Shown: positions 44,104 to 55,535 of the stretch, in pieces
How the letters are laid out: each line of letters begins with the position of its first letter
Numbering within the stretch: position 1 is the stretch's first letter
Assembly: GCF_001267925.1 (NCBI RefSeq)
Contig: NZ_CP011409.1
Coordinates: 4,836,001-4,900,000, forward strand
DNA: 64,000 nt
Origin: Herbaspirillum hiltneri N3
GTDB lineage: Bacteria; Pseudomonadota; Gammaproteobacteria; Burkholderiales; Burkholderiaceae_D
Reading direction: 5' to 3'
The notes under the pieces: model-generated
Seen by the model: the letters and a program-made list of their open reading frames with translations, nothing else
Database searches by the model: none
Told to the model about the DNA's origin: nothing
Made by a program: the position numbers and the translations under genes

Positions 44104-45168
44104 TCATTTTTTCATGGACGGCGTGCCGGCACTCGTTTCACCAACAGGCGTGGGATGCGTTCCGGGAATGCCGACGCGGATCAATTCCGAAAAGCGCGCA
44201 TCGTTCCCTGCCGCGAGCGCCCGCTCTGTAATGCGGCTGCGCGCATGCAGGGTGGCGTAATCGAATCCCGGCGTCAGGCCGCCGACGTCGTAGGCATATT
44301 CGGCAAGATAACCCGACGCCAGCAAACGATAATCGAACGGCAATTGCGGATTGATTGCGCGCGCCAGGTCGAACACGATCGTCGTGCAATTGCTGGTCAG
44401 GGTGTTGTAGAAGGCCGGTTCACGTTCGAGCTTGGCGGCTTCACCGGCATAACCGGCGAACAGCTTGCGCAAGGTGGCCGGCTCGACCTGCAAGCGATAC
44501 AGATACACATCTTCCCCGCGCACATTGCTGCGCACGCGCAGAATGTCGCGCTCCTCGCTGGCCACCAGCACGGCCTCGAACTTGCGGAAGAAACCGCCAA
44601 GCGCCGAAAAGCTCTCGCCCTTCTCCTTCCGGATCTCCACCGAAAACGTCAGATAGCGGCCGTCGTCGAAACCGAAAGACACCAGCGTGTGCGCAATCGC
44701 CGGTCCCATCCAGTACGACAGCACCAGATCAGCGCTGACCAAACGGCCGAGATCATAGTTGCGATCCTCCCAGCGCACGGTGTAGTCGGTCTCGCTACGC
44801 CAGTCGAAGTTGCGCACGTTGGTCAGGTGCGCGTGATTGCCGTCGATGTCGATATGCAAAAGGCGCGCAACCTCATCGGCCCAGATACGATCATGCGAGG
44901 GCTTGAGCGTGCTCCACCAGCCCAGCATGCCGGCGAACAGCACGGCAAACCCGAGCAGCGGACGCCAGCGTCGTCGCCACAGGCCGTTCAGCGCCGCCAG
45001 CACGGCCAACGCGAGCACAGCCACAGCGACCGTCCGGATCTGCGCCGGCGCCTGCAACTGATACCACAAGGCGAAACCGGACCATACCCCGGCCAGCGTG
45101 GTCAGCACACTGAGCACGAGGCACAGCGCGATGAAGAAAAATCGGCGCAAGCGTCGCCCCTGGTTCAT
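44104..45168 (-). CDS. DUF4105 domain-containing membrane protein
   Basis: A 354-residue protein. A basic N-terminus (MNQGRRLRRFFF) leads into about three membrane helices (residues about 10-90), followed by a periplasmic DUF4105 domain. The signature is FYNTLTSNCTTIVFDLARAINPQLPFDYRLLASGYLAEYAYDVGGL; its Asn-Cys-Thr suggests a cysteine-hydrolase-like active site. The stop is 2 bp from the stop of the convergent LysR gene. Its start is 5 bp after the stop of the exported protein at 45174, so the two form an operon. Confidence 0.8.
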   Translation of the reverse strand: MNQGRRLRRFFFIALCLVLSVLTTLAGVWSGFALWYQLQAPAQIRTVAVAVLALAVLAALNGLWRRRWRPLLGFAVLFAGMLGWWSTLKPSHDRIWADEVARLLHIDIDGNHAHLTNVRNFDWRSETDYTVRWEDRNYDLGRLVSADLVLSYWMGPAIAHTLVSFGFDDGRYLTFSVEIRKEKGESFSALGGFFRKFEAVLVASEERDILRVRSNVRGEDVYLYRLQVEPATLRKLFAGYAGEAAKLEREPAFYNTLTSNCTTIVFDLARAINPQLPFDYRLLASGYLAEYAYDVGGLTPGFDYATLHARSRITERALAAGNDARFSELIRVGIPGTHPTPVGETSAGTPSMKK

Positions 45169-45173
45169 GCCGC

Positions 45174-45908
45174 TCACTGCCGCCGCATCACCATCTGCAC
45201 CGAGCCCTGGCCGTGGCATTCGAAGGCCAGCGAGACATCGGTCAGCAGCTTGGCCGAGCAAGTGGTCTGCTGGTCGAGCCAGCTCAGCGTGCTGCCGCTG
45301 ACGGTGCCGCTGGCGCTGATCGGAACGGTCGGGAAGTTGCCTTCCATGGTGCCGGTGATGGCTGCCTTGCCTGCCGCGGTGGTGGCGAAGTTCAAGGTCC
45401 AGCGTTGCGCCGAGCCGAAGGAGTTGCTGCCGGCGCCGGCCCACTGGCCGTCAAACAGGGTCGGTTTGAGTTCCGCGTTCTCGGGTTTCTTTTCAACCGG
45501 CACCGGCGTCATCGCGACCTGCCTGCATACTTGGCAACTGATCTCGGTGATGTTGGCGCGGCTGATCTGCTTCGGTCCCCAGATGGTGTCGGCGCCGGTA
45601 TTGCCGCTGACCAGCACGTTGAAATACGGCGTGCCGTCGACGTAGTAATTGACTTTGGAACACGCCGGCGCGGAAGACGTAAAGCGCAGTTCCGATGCAT
45701 ACGAACCGAGGGTGGTCGCCTCCACCGGCTTGACCGCGATGGAGGCCGAACACGTCCCCACGCTCTGCTGGCAATCGCAGCTTGCTTCAGCTGCGCGCAC
45801 GGCGAGAGGTGCGGATGAGAGGGCGACGGCTGCCGCCAGCATCAGGGCGGTTCGATATGCCCCCTGAGCACTATGAGATTGCCTGATCCGATAAAACAAT
45901 TCCATCAT
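45174..45908 (-). CDS. Exported Cys-containing protein of unknown function
   Basis: A 244-residue protein with a Sec signal peptide (MMELFYRIRQSHSAQGAYRTALMLAAAVALSSAPLAVRAAEA, cleavage near residue 42). The mature part begins SCDCQQSVGTCSASI and has more cysteines at about 84, 122, 125 and 212, suggesting disulfides. A C-terminal beta-rich region (FDGQWAGAGSNSFGSAQRWTLNF...GTMEGNF) resembles small lipocalin-like or jelly-roll folds. GGGGAG before the double ATG supports the start. It is probably co-transcribed with the DUF4105 gene. I do not recognise a family. Confidence 0.65.
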   Translation of the reverse strand: MMELFYRIRQSHSAQGAYRTALMLAAAVALSSAPLAVRAAEASCDCQQSVGTCSASIAVKPVEATTLGSYASELRFTSSAPACSKVNYYVDGTPYFNVLVSGNTGADTIWGPKQISRANITEISCQVCRQVAMTPVPVEKKPENAELKPTLFDGQWAGAGSNSFGSAQRWTLNFATTAAGKAAITGTMEGNFPTVPISASGTVSGSTLSWLDQQTTCSAKLLTDVSLAFECHGQGSVQMVMRRQ

Positions 45909-46255
45909 CGCCGACTCCCCTTTTTTGACTACCTGCCCCCGAGGCTGACACTTTGGCTTGCAACACGGTGCTGCCATGGTACACCGCCGTATTGTTCATG
46001 TTGCGCATACCGTGCGCCGCATCGGCGGCCACGACGGATTGCGCGATTCCGAATGGCGTCCTCAAGCTGAACGCAAGCTGAGAAAAACCTGACACGCGCA
46101 TGACCGGATTGTCATATGTTCGTCATGCTTCTGTCCGACAGCGCGGCGCAGAATGTGTTCCACGATGACCGCAGCCCTCCTTCATGTTTCCCCTCTAGCC
46201 ATGCGGTCTGCATGGCTGACTGCGGTTGTCGTCTGACTTTTTTGGAGAACACACC
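45909..46255. promoter_or_regulatory. Divergent intergenic region: exported protein / DUF4148 gene
   Basis: No gene is seen in 347 bp. It holds the second CusR/CopR-like box (46100-46126), a candidate -10 CAGAAT (46149-46154), and an 8-bp perfect hairpin AGCCATGC / GCATGGCT (46197-46204, 46210-46217) that would lie in the DUF4148 mRNA leader. Confidence 0.5.
46100..46126. promoter_or_regulatory. CusR/CopR-type response-regulator box, copy 2
   Basis: ATGACCGGATTGTCAT (46100-46115) followed by six bases and GTCAT (46122-46126). The pattern ATGAC-N5-TGTCAT-N6-GTCAT has the same spacing as the box at 26392-26418, and a candidate -10 again lies about 22 bp downstream. It probably drives the DUF4148 gene. 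Confidence 0.6.
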
Positions 46256-46537
46256 ATGCGTAAATTATCCCTCGCCTTCGCCGCCCTGGCCCTGACTTCC
46301 GCTGCCGGCGCCTACGCCGAAGCCCCCTATCCGGTCGAACAGCCCTTCGTTTCCAGCCTCAGCCGCGCCGAAGTCAAACAGGAACTGATCCAGGCCCAGC
46401 AGCAAGGCCAGATCGCGGACGGCGACAACTATCCGGCCCTCTCGCAAGCCTCGTCGCACCTGAGCCGCCAGGATGTGCGCCAGGAGTTGCAGCACGCACA
46501 AAACATGCATGACGACGCCACGTACGCCGGCGCCTGA
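46256..46537 (+). CDS. DUF4148 domain-containing small exported protein
   Basis: A 93-residue secreted protein. The signal peptide ends AGAYAEA near residue 22. The mature part has two copies of a short helix motif, SLSRAEVKQELIQAQQQG and HLSRQDVRQELQHAQNM, which is the DUF4148 hallmark. The family is abundant in Burkholderiales, periplasmic and of unknown role; several members respond to metal or envelope stress. GGAG precedes the ATG. The promoter carries a metal-response-type box shared with the 26.4-kb operon, and a strong terminator follows. Confidence 0.85.
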   Translation: MRKLSLAFAALALTSAAGAYAEAPYPVEQPFVSSLSRAEVKQELIQAQQQGQIADGDNYPALSQASSHLSRQDVRQELQHAQNMHDDATYAGA

Positions 46538-46680
46538 TGCTGAATGCTTGATGCCTGAAGTTTGATCCGTAGTGGAAATCGCCTGCTGCGCTGCTGATGG
46601 TGCAAGGCCGGCAGGAAGGATGCAAGCGGCTGCGACGCGCATCATGGACATGCGTCCATGCGCGCCGGCCGCCGATACGA

Positions 46681-46718
46681 AAAAGCGGATCTGCCATATT
46701 ACGCAGATCCGCTTTTTT
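46681..46718. terminator. Bidirectional terminator between the DUF4148 gene and icd
   Basis: AAAAGCGGATCTGC (46681-46694) pairs perfectly over 14 bp with GCAGATCCGCTTTT (46703-46716) and is followed by more T residues. Flanking A- and T-runs let it work for both convergent transcripts. Confidence 0.9.
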
Positions 46719-46768
46719 ACGTGATGCCTACTTGATGCTTTAGTACTTCTTTGGTGCTTGCCCGGCGA

Positions 46769-49003
<2,235 letters not shown>

Positions 49004-49465
49004 GGTGATGTCCTTGCGGGGTTGGTGTTTGATGAGCCGTCTCGGAGGCTGCCGCACCATCAAGGGGGCCGGACATGGCGAAGCGGAAGATACTGGTAGT
49101 ACCTGGCTTGCCTGCCCGACGGCGCAATGCGTCGGATTGATGTTGCAACAACTTCGTATTGTAGTGGCGCTTCCTTTCATGAACCTGTAAGAACCGGTTC
49201 ACGATCTGTAGCGAGAGGCCGTTTTCTGCTGCCACTGCCTTGGCGCCAACACAAAAACAACCCGTATTTTAGCGCGAAACCGTCGAAAACCGTTGAAGAC
49301 CGGGCCTGATGGCTTCGAAGCCGGCCTTGCCGGACTGCATCTTTAGCACCGGATTGCGCGGCGAAGCCGTCAACGGCGGTCAAATCCTGCCAAACCAGCG
49401 CGATTTCCCGCCCTCGCGCCGGGGATAAAATCTCCGCGGCAAACCCGGCGCCACCTTCGGCAACG
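49004..49465. other. Intergenic region upstream of icd
   Basis: No gene is seen in 462 bp between icd and the serine hydrolase stop, both on the minus strand. It should hold the icd promoter. Short frames exist but lack ribosome sites. No strong hairpin or operator stood out. Confidence 0.5.
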
Positions 49466-50695
49466 TCAGGGCTCGCCGGCCGGCAGCGCCGCAACGATGC
49501 TGCGGAAGGCCGCCACCGTCAGCGCCTCATCCTGCTCGTTGCCGTGATCGCTGAGCTTGACGATGACGGTGTCGCTGACCGGATCGATGTAGACATACTG
49601 GCCGTGGATGCCGATCGCGGTGTAATCGCGTGGCGCGCTGCCGCCGTCGCGGGCGGCGGGTTGGCGCGGCAGCCACCAGCCGCGGCCGTAGGCGAAATCG
49701 GCATCGGCCGCGCCGGCTTCCGGCGGCCGCTGCATCCACGCCGCCGGCAGCACCTGGACATCGCCCGCGCGGCCCTGGTGCAAATGCAGCAGGCCGTAAC
49801 GGGCGAAATCGACGGCGCGCGCGTTCACGCAGCAAAAGCTTTTTTCCACGCCCTGCTTTTTGCTGTCGACGCTCCAACTGGCGCCGTAGGCTGCGCCCAT
49901 CGGCTGCCACAACTTGCGCTCCAGATAGCGCGTGGCCGGCTCGCCGGTAGCGGCCGACAGCACCATGCCCAGCAGCAGGTAATCGACGCTGCGGTAGGTG
50001 AATCCCTGTCCCGGCGTAAACGCGGTCTTGTCCAGCCCGCGCAGGAAACGCTTCAGATCGGTGGTGATGTACATGTAGGCGATCTGCGAAAACGCGCTGT
50101 CGTACTTCTCTTCGACGCGAATGCCGGATCGCATGTTGAGCAGGTCATCGACGGTCAGCGTGGCGAATTTCTCCGGCAGGCCGGGTACATACTTGCGCAC
50201 CGGATCCGACAGCGCCGCAATCTTGCCTTCGGCCAGCGCCACGCCGACCAGGTCCGACAGCATCGACTTGGCCACCGAATACGACGGAAACACCGTGGCG
50301 CGCTGCGCGCCCTGCGGATAATGTTCGTAGACCAGGCGGCCATGCTGCACCACCAGCAAGGCGTTGGTATGGGTCTCGCGGAGAAAATCGGCGAAGCCGA
50401 TGCGACCGCCGCCGCGCCACGCCACTTCGGGCGCCAGACCGATCTTGCGCTCTTCAAACACGGCCGGTACGGCGGCTGCCGCCACCGGCGCGCCGTCGAA
50501 ATATTCCCAGCTGCGCGAAGGCGGCTGCCAGTCCAGCGCCAGCCCGATCAACGCCGGCGGCGACGGCAAACGCGCCACGCCAGTGGCGGCGTAGGACAAG
50601 GCGATCAGGACCAGGGCGGCGCCGATGGCACGAGTGGTGCGGGTAGTCCGGGTAGTGCGGGCGGTGCGGACTGGAGTTTTCTTGGGAATTGGCAC
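49466..50695 (-). CDS. Serine hydrolase (class C beta-lactamase/esterase family)
   Basis: A 409-residue membrane-anchored hydrolase. An Arg/Thr-repeat cytoplasmic tail (RTARTTRTTRTTRAIG) precedes one membrane helix (about 24-44). The catalytic SVAK motif lies in FPSYSVAKSMLSDLVGVAL; the tyrosine motif is YRS in FTYRSVDYLLLG, and HGQ near the C-terminus takes the place of KTG. These are features of the beta-lactamase-related serine hydrolases (EstB/AmpC-like), which cleave esters or peptidoglycan peptides rather than antibiotics. The active site would face the periplasm. The N-terminal repeat is encoded by a 9-bp minisatellite. Confidence 0.85.
   Translation of the reverse strand: MPIPKKTPVRTARTTRTTRTTRAIGAALVLIALSYAATGVARLPSPPALIGLALDWQPPSRSWEYFDGAPVAAAAVPAVFEERKIGLAPEVAWRGGGRIGFADFLRETHTNALLVVQHGRLVYEHYPQGAQRATVFPSYSVAKSMLSDLVGVALAEGKIAALSDPVRKYVPGLPEKFATLTVDDLLNMRSGIRVEEKYDSAFSQIAYMYITTDLKRFLRGLDKTAFTPGQGFTYRSVDYLLLGMVLSAATGEPATRYLERKLWQPMGAAYGASWSVDSKKQGVEKSFCCVNARAVDFARYGLLHLHQGRAGDVQVLPAAWMQRPPEAGAADADFAYGRGWWLPRQPAARDGGSAPRDYTAIGIHGQYVYIDPVSDTVIVKLSDHGNEQDEALTVAAFRSIVAALPAGEP
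50634..50669. repeat. Four-copy 9-bp tandem repeat at the start of the serine hydrolase gene
   Basis: GTGGTGCGG, GTAGTCCGG, GTAGTGCGG and GCGGTGCGG follow each other without gaps. On the minus strand they encode the Arg-Thr-Thr-type repeat of the cytoplasmic tail. Units are in frame. Confidence 0.8.
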
Positions 50696-50802
50696 GGGTG
50701 GTTTATCGCTAAAAAGAGGCCGGCAAGGGAGACGCGCACAAGCTTAATCGAATCGCCCCACCCGTGGTGGTGCGACGCCTTGCCTGCTGCAGAAAATGGA
50801 CC

Positions 50803-53800
50803 TCAGGCAGTCCCGGCATAACTGGCGATGGCGCGCCGTGCGATCGTCAGGGCGGCATCGAGTTCGGCGGCCTTGACGGTGCAATCGGAGGCGGACGCGG
50901 CGCCCGAGAGCAGGCCCTCCAGTTCGCCGGCCAGCCGCTGCACGTCAATCACCGCCAAGGTGCCGGCGCTGCCGCGCAACTTGTGCGCCAGGGTTTTGGC
51001 TTGCGGCAATTCTCCGGCGTGGATGTGCGCCAGGATCTCGCTGCCGGTCTTGCCGTATTGCTCGGCGAACTTGCCGAGGAACTTGCGATAGAGGTCTTCG
51101 CTGCCCCAGGCTTCCAGGCCGACGGCGACATCGATGCCGGACAGATCCTGCGCCGGTGCCGCGGCCGATCCTGTGGCCCCTGCGCCTTCCACGCCGACCG
51201 TGGCGCTCGGGAACACGGTCGTGACCGCCGCGGACGGATATGCGGTCGCCGGCGCATTGCGGCGCCGTTCGAGTTCATCAGCGGACAGGTGCGCGATGTG
51301 CTGGCGCACCATCGAGATGATCTGATCGACGTTGTAGGGCTTGGACAGAAAACCGTTCATGCCGGCCGCCATTGCCGCTTCCTGCTGCGCCTTGAAGGCG
51401 CCGGCGGACAGCGCGATCACCGGCAGCTCGCGCAGTTGCAGCGTGTCACGGATTTCATGCGTAGCGGTGTAGCCGTCCATGACCGGCATCTGGATGTCCA
51501 TCAGCACCAGGTCGACGTCCTGCGCATGTTCGCGCAGCCAGTCGACCGCTTCCTGGCCGTCGGCGGCGGTGAACACTTCGGCGCCGTCGGCTTCGAGGAT
51601 GCGCTTGGCGACTTCGCGGTTGATTTCGCTGTCGTCGACCACCAGCACGCGCACGCCGGTGATGCGGTCGTCGCGCGCGGCGAAGGCCGGCGATGCTGTT
51701 TCGCTGTCGCTCCCACCCCTGGTTTCGCTGCGATGCTGGCGCACGTGGATGATGGTGTTATACAAGGTCGACGGCGTCACCGGCTTGGTGATCACGGCGT
51801 CCACCAGTTCGGCGTCGGGCGCATTGAGCACCTCATCGCGCGCATATGCCGTGACCATGATGACGATGGGCGGCCGGCCTTGCGGCGAGGAGGCGTCGCG
51901 GATCGCCCTGGCGGCTGCCAGTCCGTCCATGCCGGGCATCTTCCAGTCGAGCAGGTAGATGTCGTAGTACAGGTTGTGACGCAGCCGCGTCATGGTCTTC
52001 GATACTGCGTCCTGGCCGGAGTCCACCACGTCGACCTGCCAGCCCATCGACTTGATGGTGTCCGACAGCATAGCGCGTGCAGTGGCGTTGTCGTCGGCCA
52101 CCAGCACACACAGCGGACCGTCCGCCGGCAATTGGACGGCGGTGGGCTGCATCGCCTGGAACGGCAGCATGAACCAGAACTGGCTCCCCTTGCCGGGCTC
52201 GCTGGTGAGGCCGATCTCGCCGTTCATCAGTTGCACCAGGTGACGGCAGATGGTCAGGCCGAGACCGGTGCCGCCGTAGCGGCGCGTGGTCGAGATATCT
52301 TCCTGCGTGAAGGCCTGGAAGATATCTTGCTGGCGCTCGAGCGGAATGCCGATGCCGCTGTCGGTGACGGCAAAGCGCAGCATCACCTTGTCGCCGATTT
52401 CGCTGACCACGGAGACATGAATGTTGATCTCGCCGCGCGCGGTGAACTTGATGGCGTTGCTGGTCAGGTTGGTGAGGATCTGCTCCAGCCGCAGCGCATC
52501 GCCATAGAGATGCTCGACGCCGACGTCGTTGAAGCCGACCACCAGTTCGACATCCTTGTCGCCGATGGCGGGCGCGGTGACGTTGACGACGTTTTCCAGC
52601 ACGGTGCTGAGACGGAACGGCACGTGCTCGACCTCCAGCCGGCCGGCCTCGATCTTGGAGACGTCCAGGATGTCGTTGATGATACCCAGCAGCGAATGGC
52701 CGGCGACGATGATCTTGCGCACCAGGTCGCGCTGGTCGGATTGCAGCGCGGTCTTTTCGAGCAGGTAGGTAAGACCGAGCACGGCGTTCATCGGCGTGCG
52801 GATTTCATGGCTCATGTTGGACAGGAAGCTGCTCTTGGCACGCGTGGCCGACTCCGACCTGGTCAGCGCCAGTTCGAGATTGCTGTTGGTGTCGCGCAGC
52901 GTGCGGGTCTGCTGCTCGACCAGGCCTTCGAGATGCTGCCGGTACTGGCTGAGCTCTTTCTCCAGACGCTTGTGATTGGTGATGTCGCGCGCGATGTAGG
53001 AGATGCCCACGATCTTCTTGTCGCCGTCGAGGATCGGCGACACCGTCACCGAAATGTCGAGCAAACGGCCATCCTTGTGCCAGCGCATGGTCTCGAAGTT
53101 GCTGACGATCTTGCCTTCCATCAGCTGGGCGTTGATGTGGCGCGCCTCGCTGGTGCGCTCCGGCGGCACCAGAATGTAGGCCGACTGGTTGAGCACTTCA
53201 CGCGACTGGTAGCCGAACAGCTTTTCGGCAGCCGGATTCCAGCTGTTGATGACGTCATCCAGGCCGGTGCCGATGATGGCGTCTTCGGACGACGCCACGA
53301 TCGAGGCCAGGATGGAGCGTGTTTCCTGATGCTGCAATAACTCGGCGACGCGCTTTTCACTGGCGCTCAGTTCTGCCTCGGCCCTGAAGCGCTCATGCAC
53401 CGCGGCTTCGCGGCGGCGGCGGTTGATCGCCAGCTGCCAGCTCAGCATGGCCAGCGCCAGCAGGATCAGGCCGACGAACAGGCACAGGCGCAGCAGGATG
53501 TTGTAGTTGTCGATCTGCACGCGCTTCTCTGGCAGGTACAGCACCACGGTCCAGGGCGATTGCTGGCGCAGGCCGTAACGGCCGGTGCTGGCGTCGAGAT
53601 CGACGCGCTGCCACGACCAGATGCCGTCATCGGTCATGGTGCCGGAGGCCTGCTCGCTGATGGCTTTCCAGACCTTGGGATTACGTTTGGCGAGGGTCTC
53701 TTCGCGCTTGAACATGAAGGCCCATTCGTCGGCCGAATTGGTGCTGTAGAGCCAGTAGCCATCGCTGTTGAGCAGCATGGCGCGATTGGCGCCGCGCTCC

Positions 53801-54435
53801 ACCTGGTTGGAAAAGCGATCCAGCAGCGGCGCCATCAGCACGTTGATAATCAGGATGCCGCGGGGTGCGCCGCCAGCCGCGATGACCGGCACCGCGAGCC
53901 GCACGGTCGGTTTGTGCGGCACTTGGATGCGCTGGTTCTCGACGTTCAGGTCCATTGGCGAAACCAGCATCTGTCCGCGTTGCAGCGCCAGAGTGTCGGC
54001 GAAGTACGGCCGGTCCGTGCGGTTTTGCAGCGCGGCCGGCGGCACCGGCGCGGGGCCCATGCTGGTCATGTTGACGCGCACTTTTTCCATGCCGTCCTGG
54101 TCGATCCAGCGCACCTGGTCATAGTAAGGATTGCGTAGCATCAGCGTGGAAAAACTCTCCGCCATCTGCACCAGGTTTTCCGGCGTTGGATGGTTGATGG
54201 CGCGCGCGATCGGTACTTCACCGGTAAGGATGCTGAGGTGACGCAGCGGCGAGTCGAGGTCGTTGGTCAGCGAGGCGACGCCGAGCGAGACGCGTTCGCG
54301 CTGCTCCAGCTGCAGGCGGCGCGTTTCGGCTTCGATGCGGTTGTAATAGAGAAACCCGGCGGCGGCCAGCACCAGCAAGGCCAGAGGCAGGAACTGCGCC
54401 AGAAAGTAATGCTGATTTCCCTTCGCCCTGCGCAT
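50803..54435 (-). CDS. Hybrid sensor histidine kinase with two receivers and an HPt domain
   Basis: A 1210-residue inner-membrane phosphorelay protein. Order: TM1 (about 12-32), large periplasmic dCache-like sensor (about 35-305), TM2 (about 315-340), PAS/PAC (about 365-490), coiled coil, HisKA with FLSNMSHEIRTPMNAVLGL (His near 540), HATPase_c (LTNLTSNAIKF, DSGIGIP, GGTGLGLTICRHL), REC1 (LVADDNATARAML, LLDWKMPGMDG), REC2 (VLVVDDSEINREVA, LMDIQMPVMDGYTA), and HPt (AKTLAHKLRGSAGTLA). All phospho-acceptors are present. AGGAG precedes the ATG at 54435. No response regulator with an output domain is adjacent. Confidence 0.92.
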   Translation of the reverse strand: MRRAKGNQHYFLAQFLPLALLVLAAAGFLYYNRIEAETRRLQLEQRERVSLGVASLTNDLDSPLRHLSILTGEVPIARAINHPTPENLVQMAESFSTLMLRNPYYDQVRWIDQDGMEKVRVNMTSMGPAPVPPAALQNRTDRPYFADTLALQRGQMLVSPMDLNVENQRIQVPHKPTVRLAVPVIAAGGAPRGILIINVLMAPLLDRFSNQVERGANRAMLLNSDGYWLYSTNSADEWAFMFKREETLAKRNPKVWKAISEQASGTMTDDGIWSWQRVDLDASTGRYGLRQQSPWTVVLYLPEKRVQIDNYNILLRLCLFVGLILLALAMLSWQLAINRRRREAAVHERFRAEAELSASEKRVAELLQHQETRSILASIVASSEDAIIGTGLDDVINSWNPAAEKLFGYQSREVLNQSAYILVPPERTSEARHINAQLMEGKIVSNFETMRWHKDGRLLDISVTVSPILDGDKKIVGISYIARDITNHKRLEKELSQYRQHLEGLVEQQTRTLRDTNSNLELALTRSESATRAKSSFLSNMSHEIRTPMNAVLGLTYLLEKTALQSDQRDLVRKIIVAGHSLLGIINDILDVSKIEAGRLEVEHVPFRLSTVLENVVNVTAPAIGDKDVELVVGFNDVGVEHLYGDALRLEQILTNLTSNAIKFTARGEINIHVSVVSEIGDKVMLRFAVTDSGIGIPLERQQDIFQAFTQEDISTTRRYGGTGLGLTICRHLVQLMNGEIGLTSEPGKGSQFWFMLPFQAMQPTAVQLPADGPLCVLVADDNATARAMLSDTIKSMGWQVDVVDSGQDAVSKTMTRLRHNLYYDIYLLDWKMPGMDGLAAARAIRDASSPQGRPPIVIMVTAYARDEVLNAPDAELVDAVITKPVTPSTLYNTIIHVRQHRSETRGGSDSETASPAFAARDDRITGVRVLVVDDSEINREVAKRILEADGAEVFTAADGQEAVDWLREHAQDVDLVLMDIQMPVMDGYTATHEIRDTLQLRELPVIALSAGAFKAQQEAAMAAGMNGFLSKPYNVDQIISMVRQHIAHLSADELERRRNAPATAYPSAAVTTVFPSATVGVEGAGATGSAAAPAQDLSGIDVAVGLEAWGSEDLYRKFLGKFAEQYGKTGSEILAHIHAGELPQAKTLAHKLRGSAGTLAVIDVQRLAGELEGLLSGAASASDCTVKAAELDAALTIARRAIASYAGTA

Positions 54436-54848
54436 GCATTCTCCTGTCGGCAATCGTGTGGCGGGGTGTGGCTGAGGGTATGGCGGAGAGCGGCGCGAGT
54501 TGCTTTGCGGCTATTGCGCCAAGACGCCGCCAACTCTGATCCGGCCCTGATCGATCCATTATGCCCATGAACTTTGGGCGTGGCAATTTGACTTGCGCAT
54601 GGAGGTTCACATGGGCAAGGTCGGCTCAGGCGATCAAGGAAGACGCGCAGCTTCCGGCGATATGGCGACGCACTTAACTTGCCATTACACGCTCCCCGGC
54701 CACGCTGCACAGTCAGACAAAACCGTATCTTGCCGTCGGTGCAATGCCTTATCGCACGGCACGATTTTTTGCAGGGATACGGTTGAACTTTCGTTGCAGG
54801 CATGCGGCCAAACTGGTCTGCTTCCAGCCAATTTTCGATGAGTCCATC
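54436..54848. other. Divergent intergenic region: hybrid kinase / aldehyde oxidoreductase
   Basis: No convincing gene in 413 bp. Short frames (for example from ATG 54611) lack ribosome sites. It should hold both promoters. No clear palindrome was found. Confidence 0.45.
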
Positions 54849-55508
54849 ATGAATGAAAACCAGCAAGAAGAACCCTGCGGCGAGCCCGATAGTCCCCGTC
54901 ACCCTTCCTCCTCCGGCGATGACGGCGGCGCACCGCAACTCACGCGCCGTTCCTTCCTGATGTGGGTCGGCTCCAGCGGCGCGCTCGGGGCCTTGCCGGC
55001 GGCGGCGCTGGCGGCCTCAGTTCCGGTCGGGGCGGCGGACGACGTGCCGGTCACGGTGCGCCTGACCGTCAACGACGTTGCGCAGGAGGCCCGGGTCGAC
55101 GTGCGCACCAGCCTGCTCGACTACCTGCGCGAGAACCTTCGGCTCACCGGCACCAAGAAAGGCTGCGACCACGGCCAGTGCGGCGCCTGCACGGTGCACG
55201 TCAACGGCCGTCGCGTGAATTCCTGCCTGAGCCTGGTGGCGATGCACGAAGGCGACAGCATCACCACCATCGAAGGACTCGGGACCCCGGATCGGCTGCA
55301 TCCGCTGCAGGCCGCCTTCGTCGCCCACGACGGTCTGCAGTGCGGCTATTGCACGTCCGGCCAGATCATGTCGGCGGCGGCGCTGCTGACCGAACCCTGC
55401 GGACGCACCGATGCCGACGTCAAGGAAGCCATGAGTGGCAACATCTGCCGCTGCGGCGCGTACTCCAACATCGTCGCCGCCATCCGCCAGGTGCGCGACG
55501 CCGGCTGA
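54849..55508 (+). CDS. paoA: Aldehyde oxidoreductase iron-sulfur subunit (PaoA-like)
   Basis: A 219-residue [2Fe-2S] protein exported by Tat: the signal has LTRRSFLMWVGSSGALGALPAAALAAS. The N-terminal plant-type cluster is GCDHGQCGACTVHVNGRRVNSC, and the C-terminal cluster is CGYCTSGQ with GNICRCGAYSNI. It carries electrons from the molybdenum site in a PaoABC-type periplasmic aldehyde oxidoreductase, which oxidises aromatic and other aldehydes to acids. An Asp/Gly/Ser-rich pre-signal stretch of about 40 residues is longer than usual. The other two subunits follow on the same strand. Confidence 0.9.
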   Translation: MNENQQEEPCGEPDSPRHPSSSGDDGGAPQLTRRSFLMWVGSSGALGALPAAALAASVPVGAADDVPVTVRLTVNDVAQEARVDVRTSLLDYLRENLRLTGTKKGCDHGQCGACTVHVNGRRVNSCLSLVAMHEGDSITTIEGLGTPDRLHPLQAAFVAHDGLQCGYCTSGQIMSAAALLTEPCGRTDADVKEAMSGNICRCGAYSNIVAAIRQVRDAG

Positions 55509-55535
55509 TCACCACCACCTCATTCAGGAGCCGCC

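Noticed and set aside
46109..46137. PHO box (direct repeats TTGTCAT / TCGTCAT / CTGTCCG every 11 bp)
   Set aside because: The direct repeats decay quickly, and the inverted ATGAC...TGTCAT arrangement explains both this site and the 26.4-kb site better. It is kept only as an alternative reading.
50764..53340. An 858-codon plus-strand frame opposite the hybrid kinase
   Set aside because: Shadow of a long GC-rich gene. The translated product is compositionally odd and matches nothing, while the kinase domains on the minus strand are complete.
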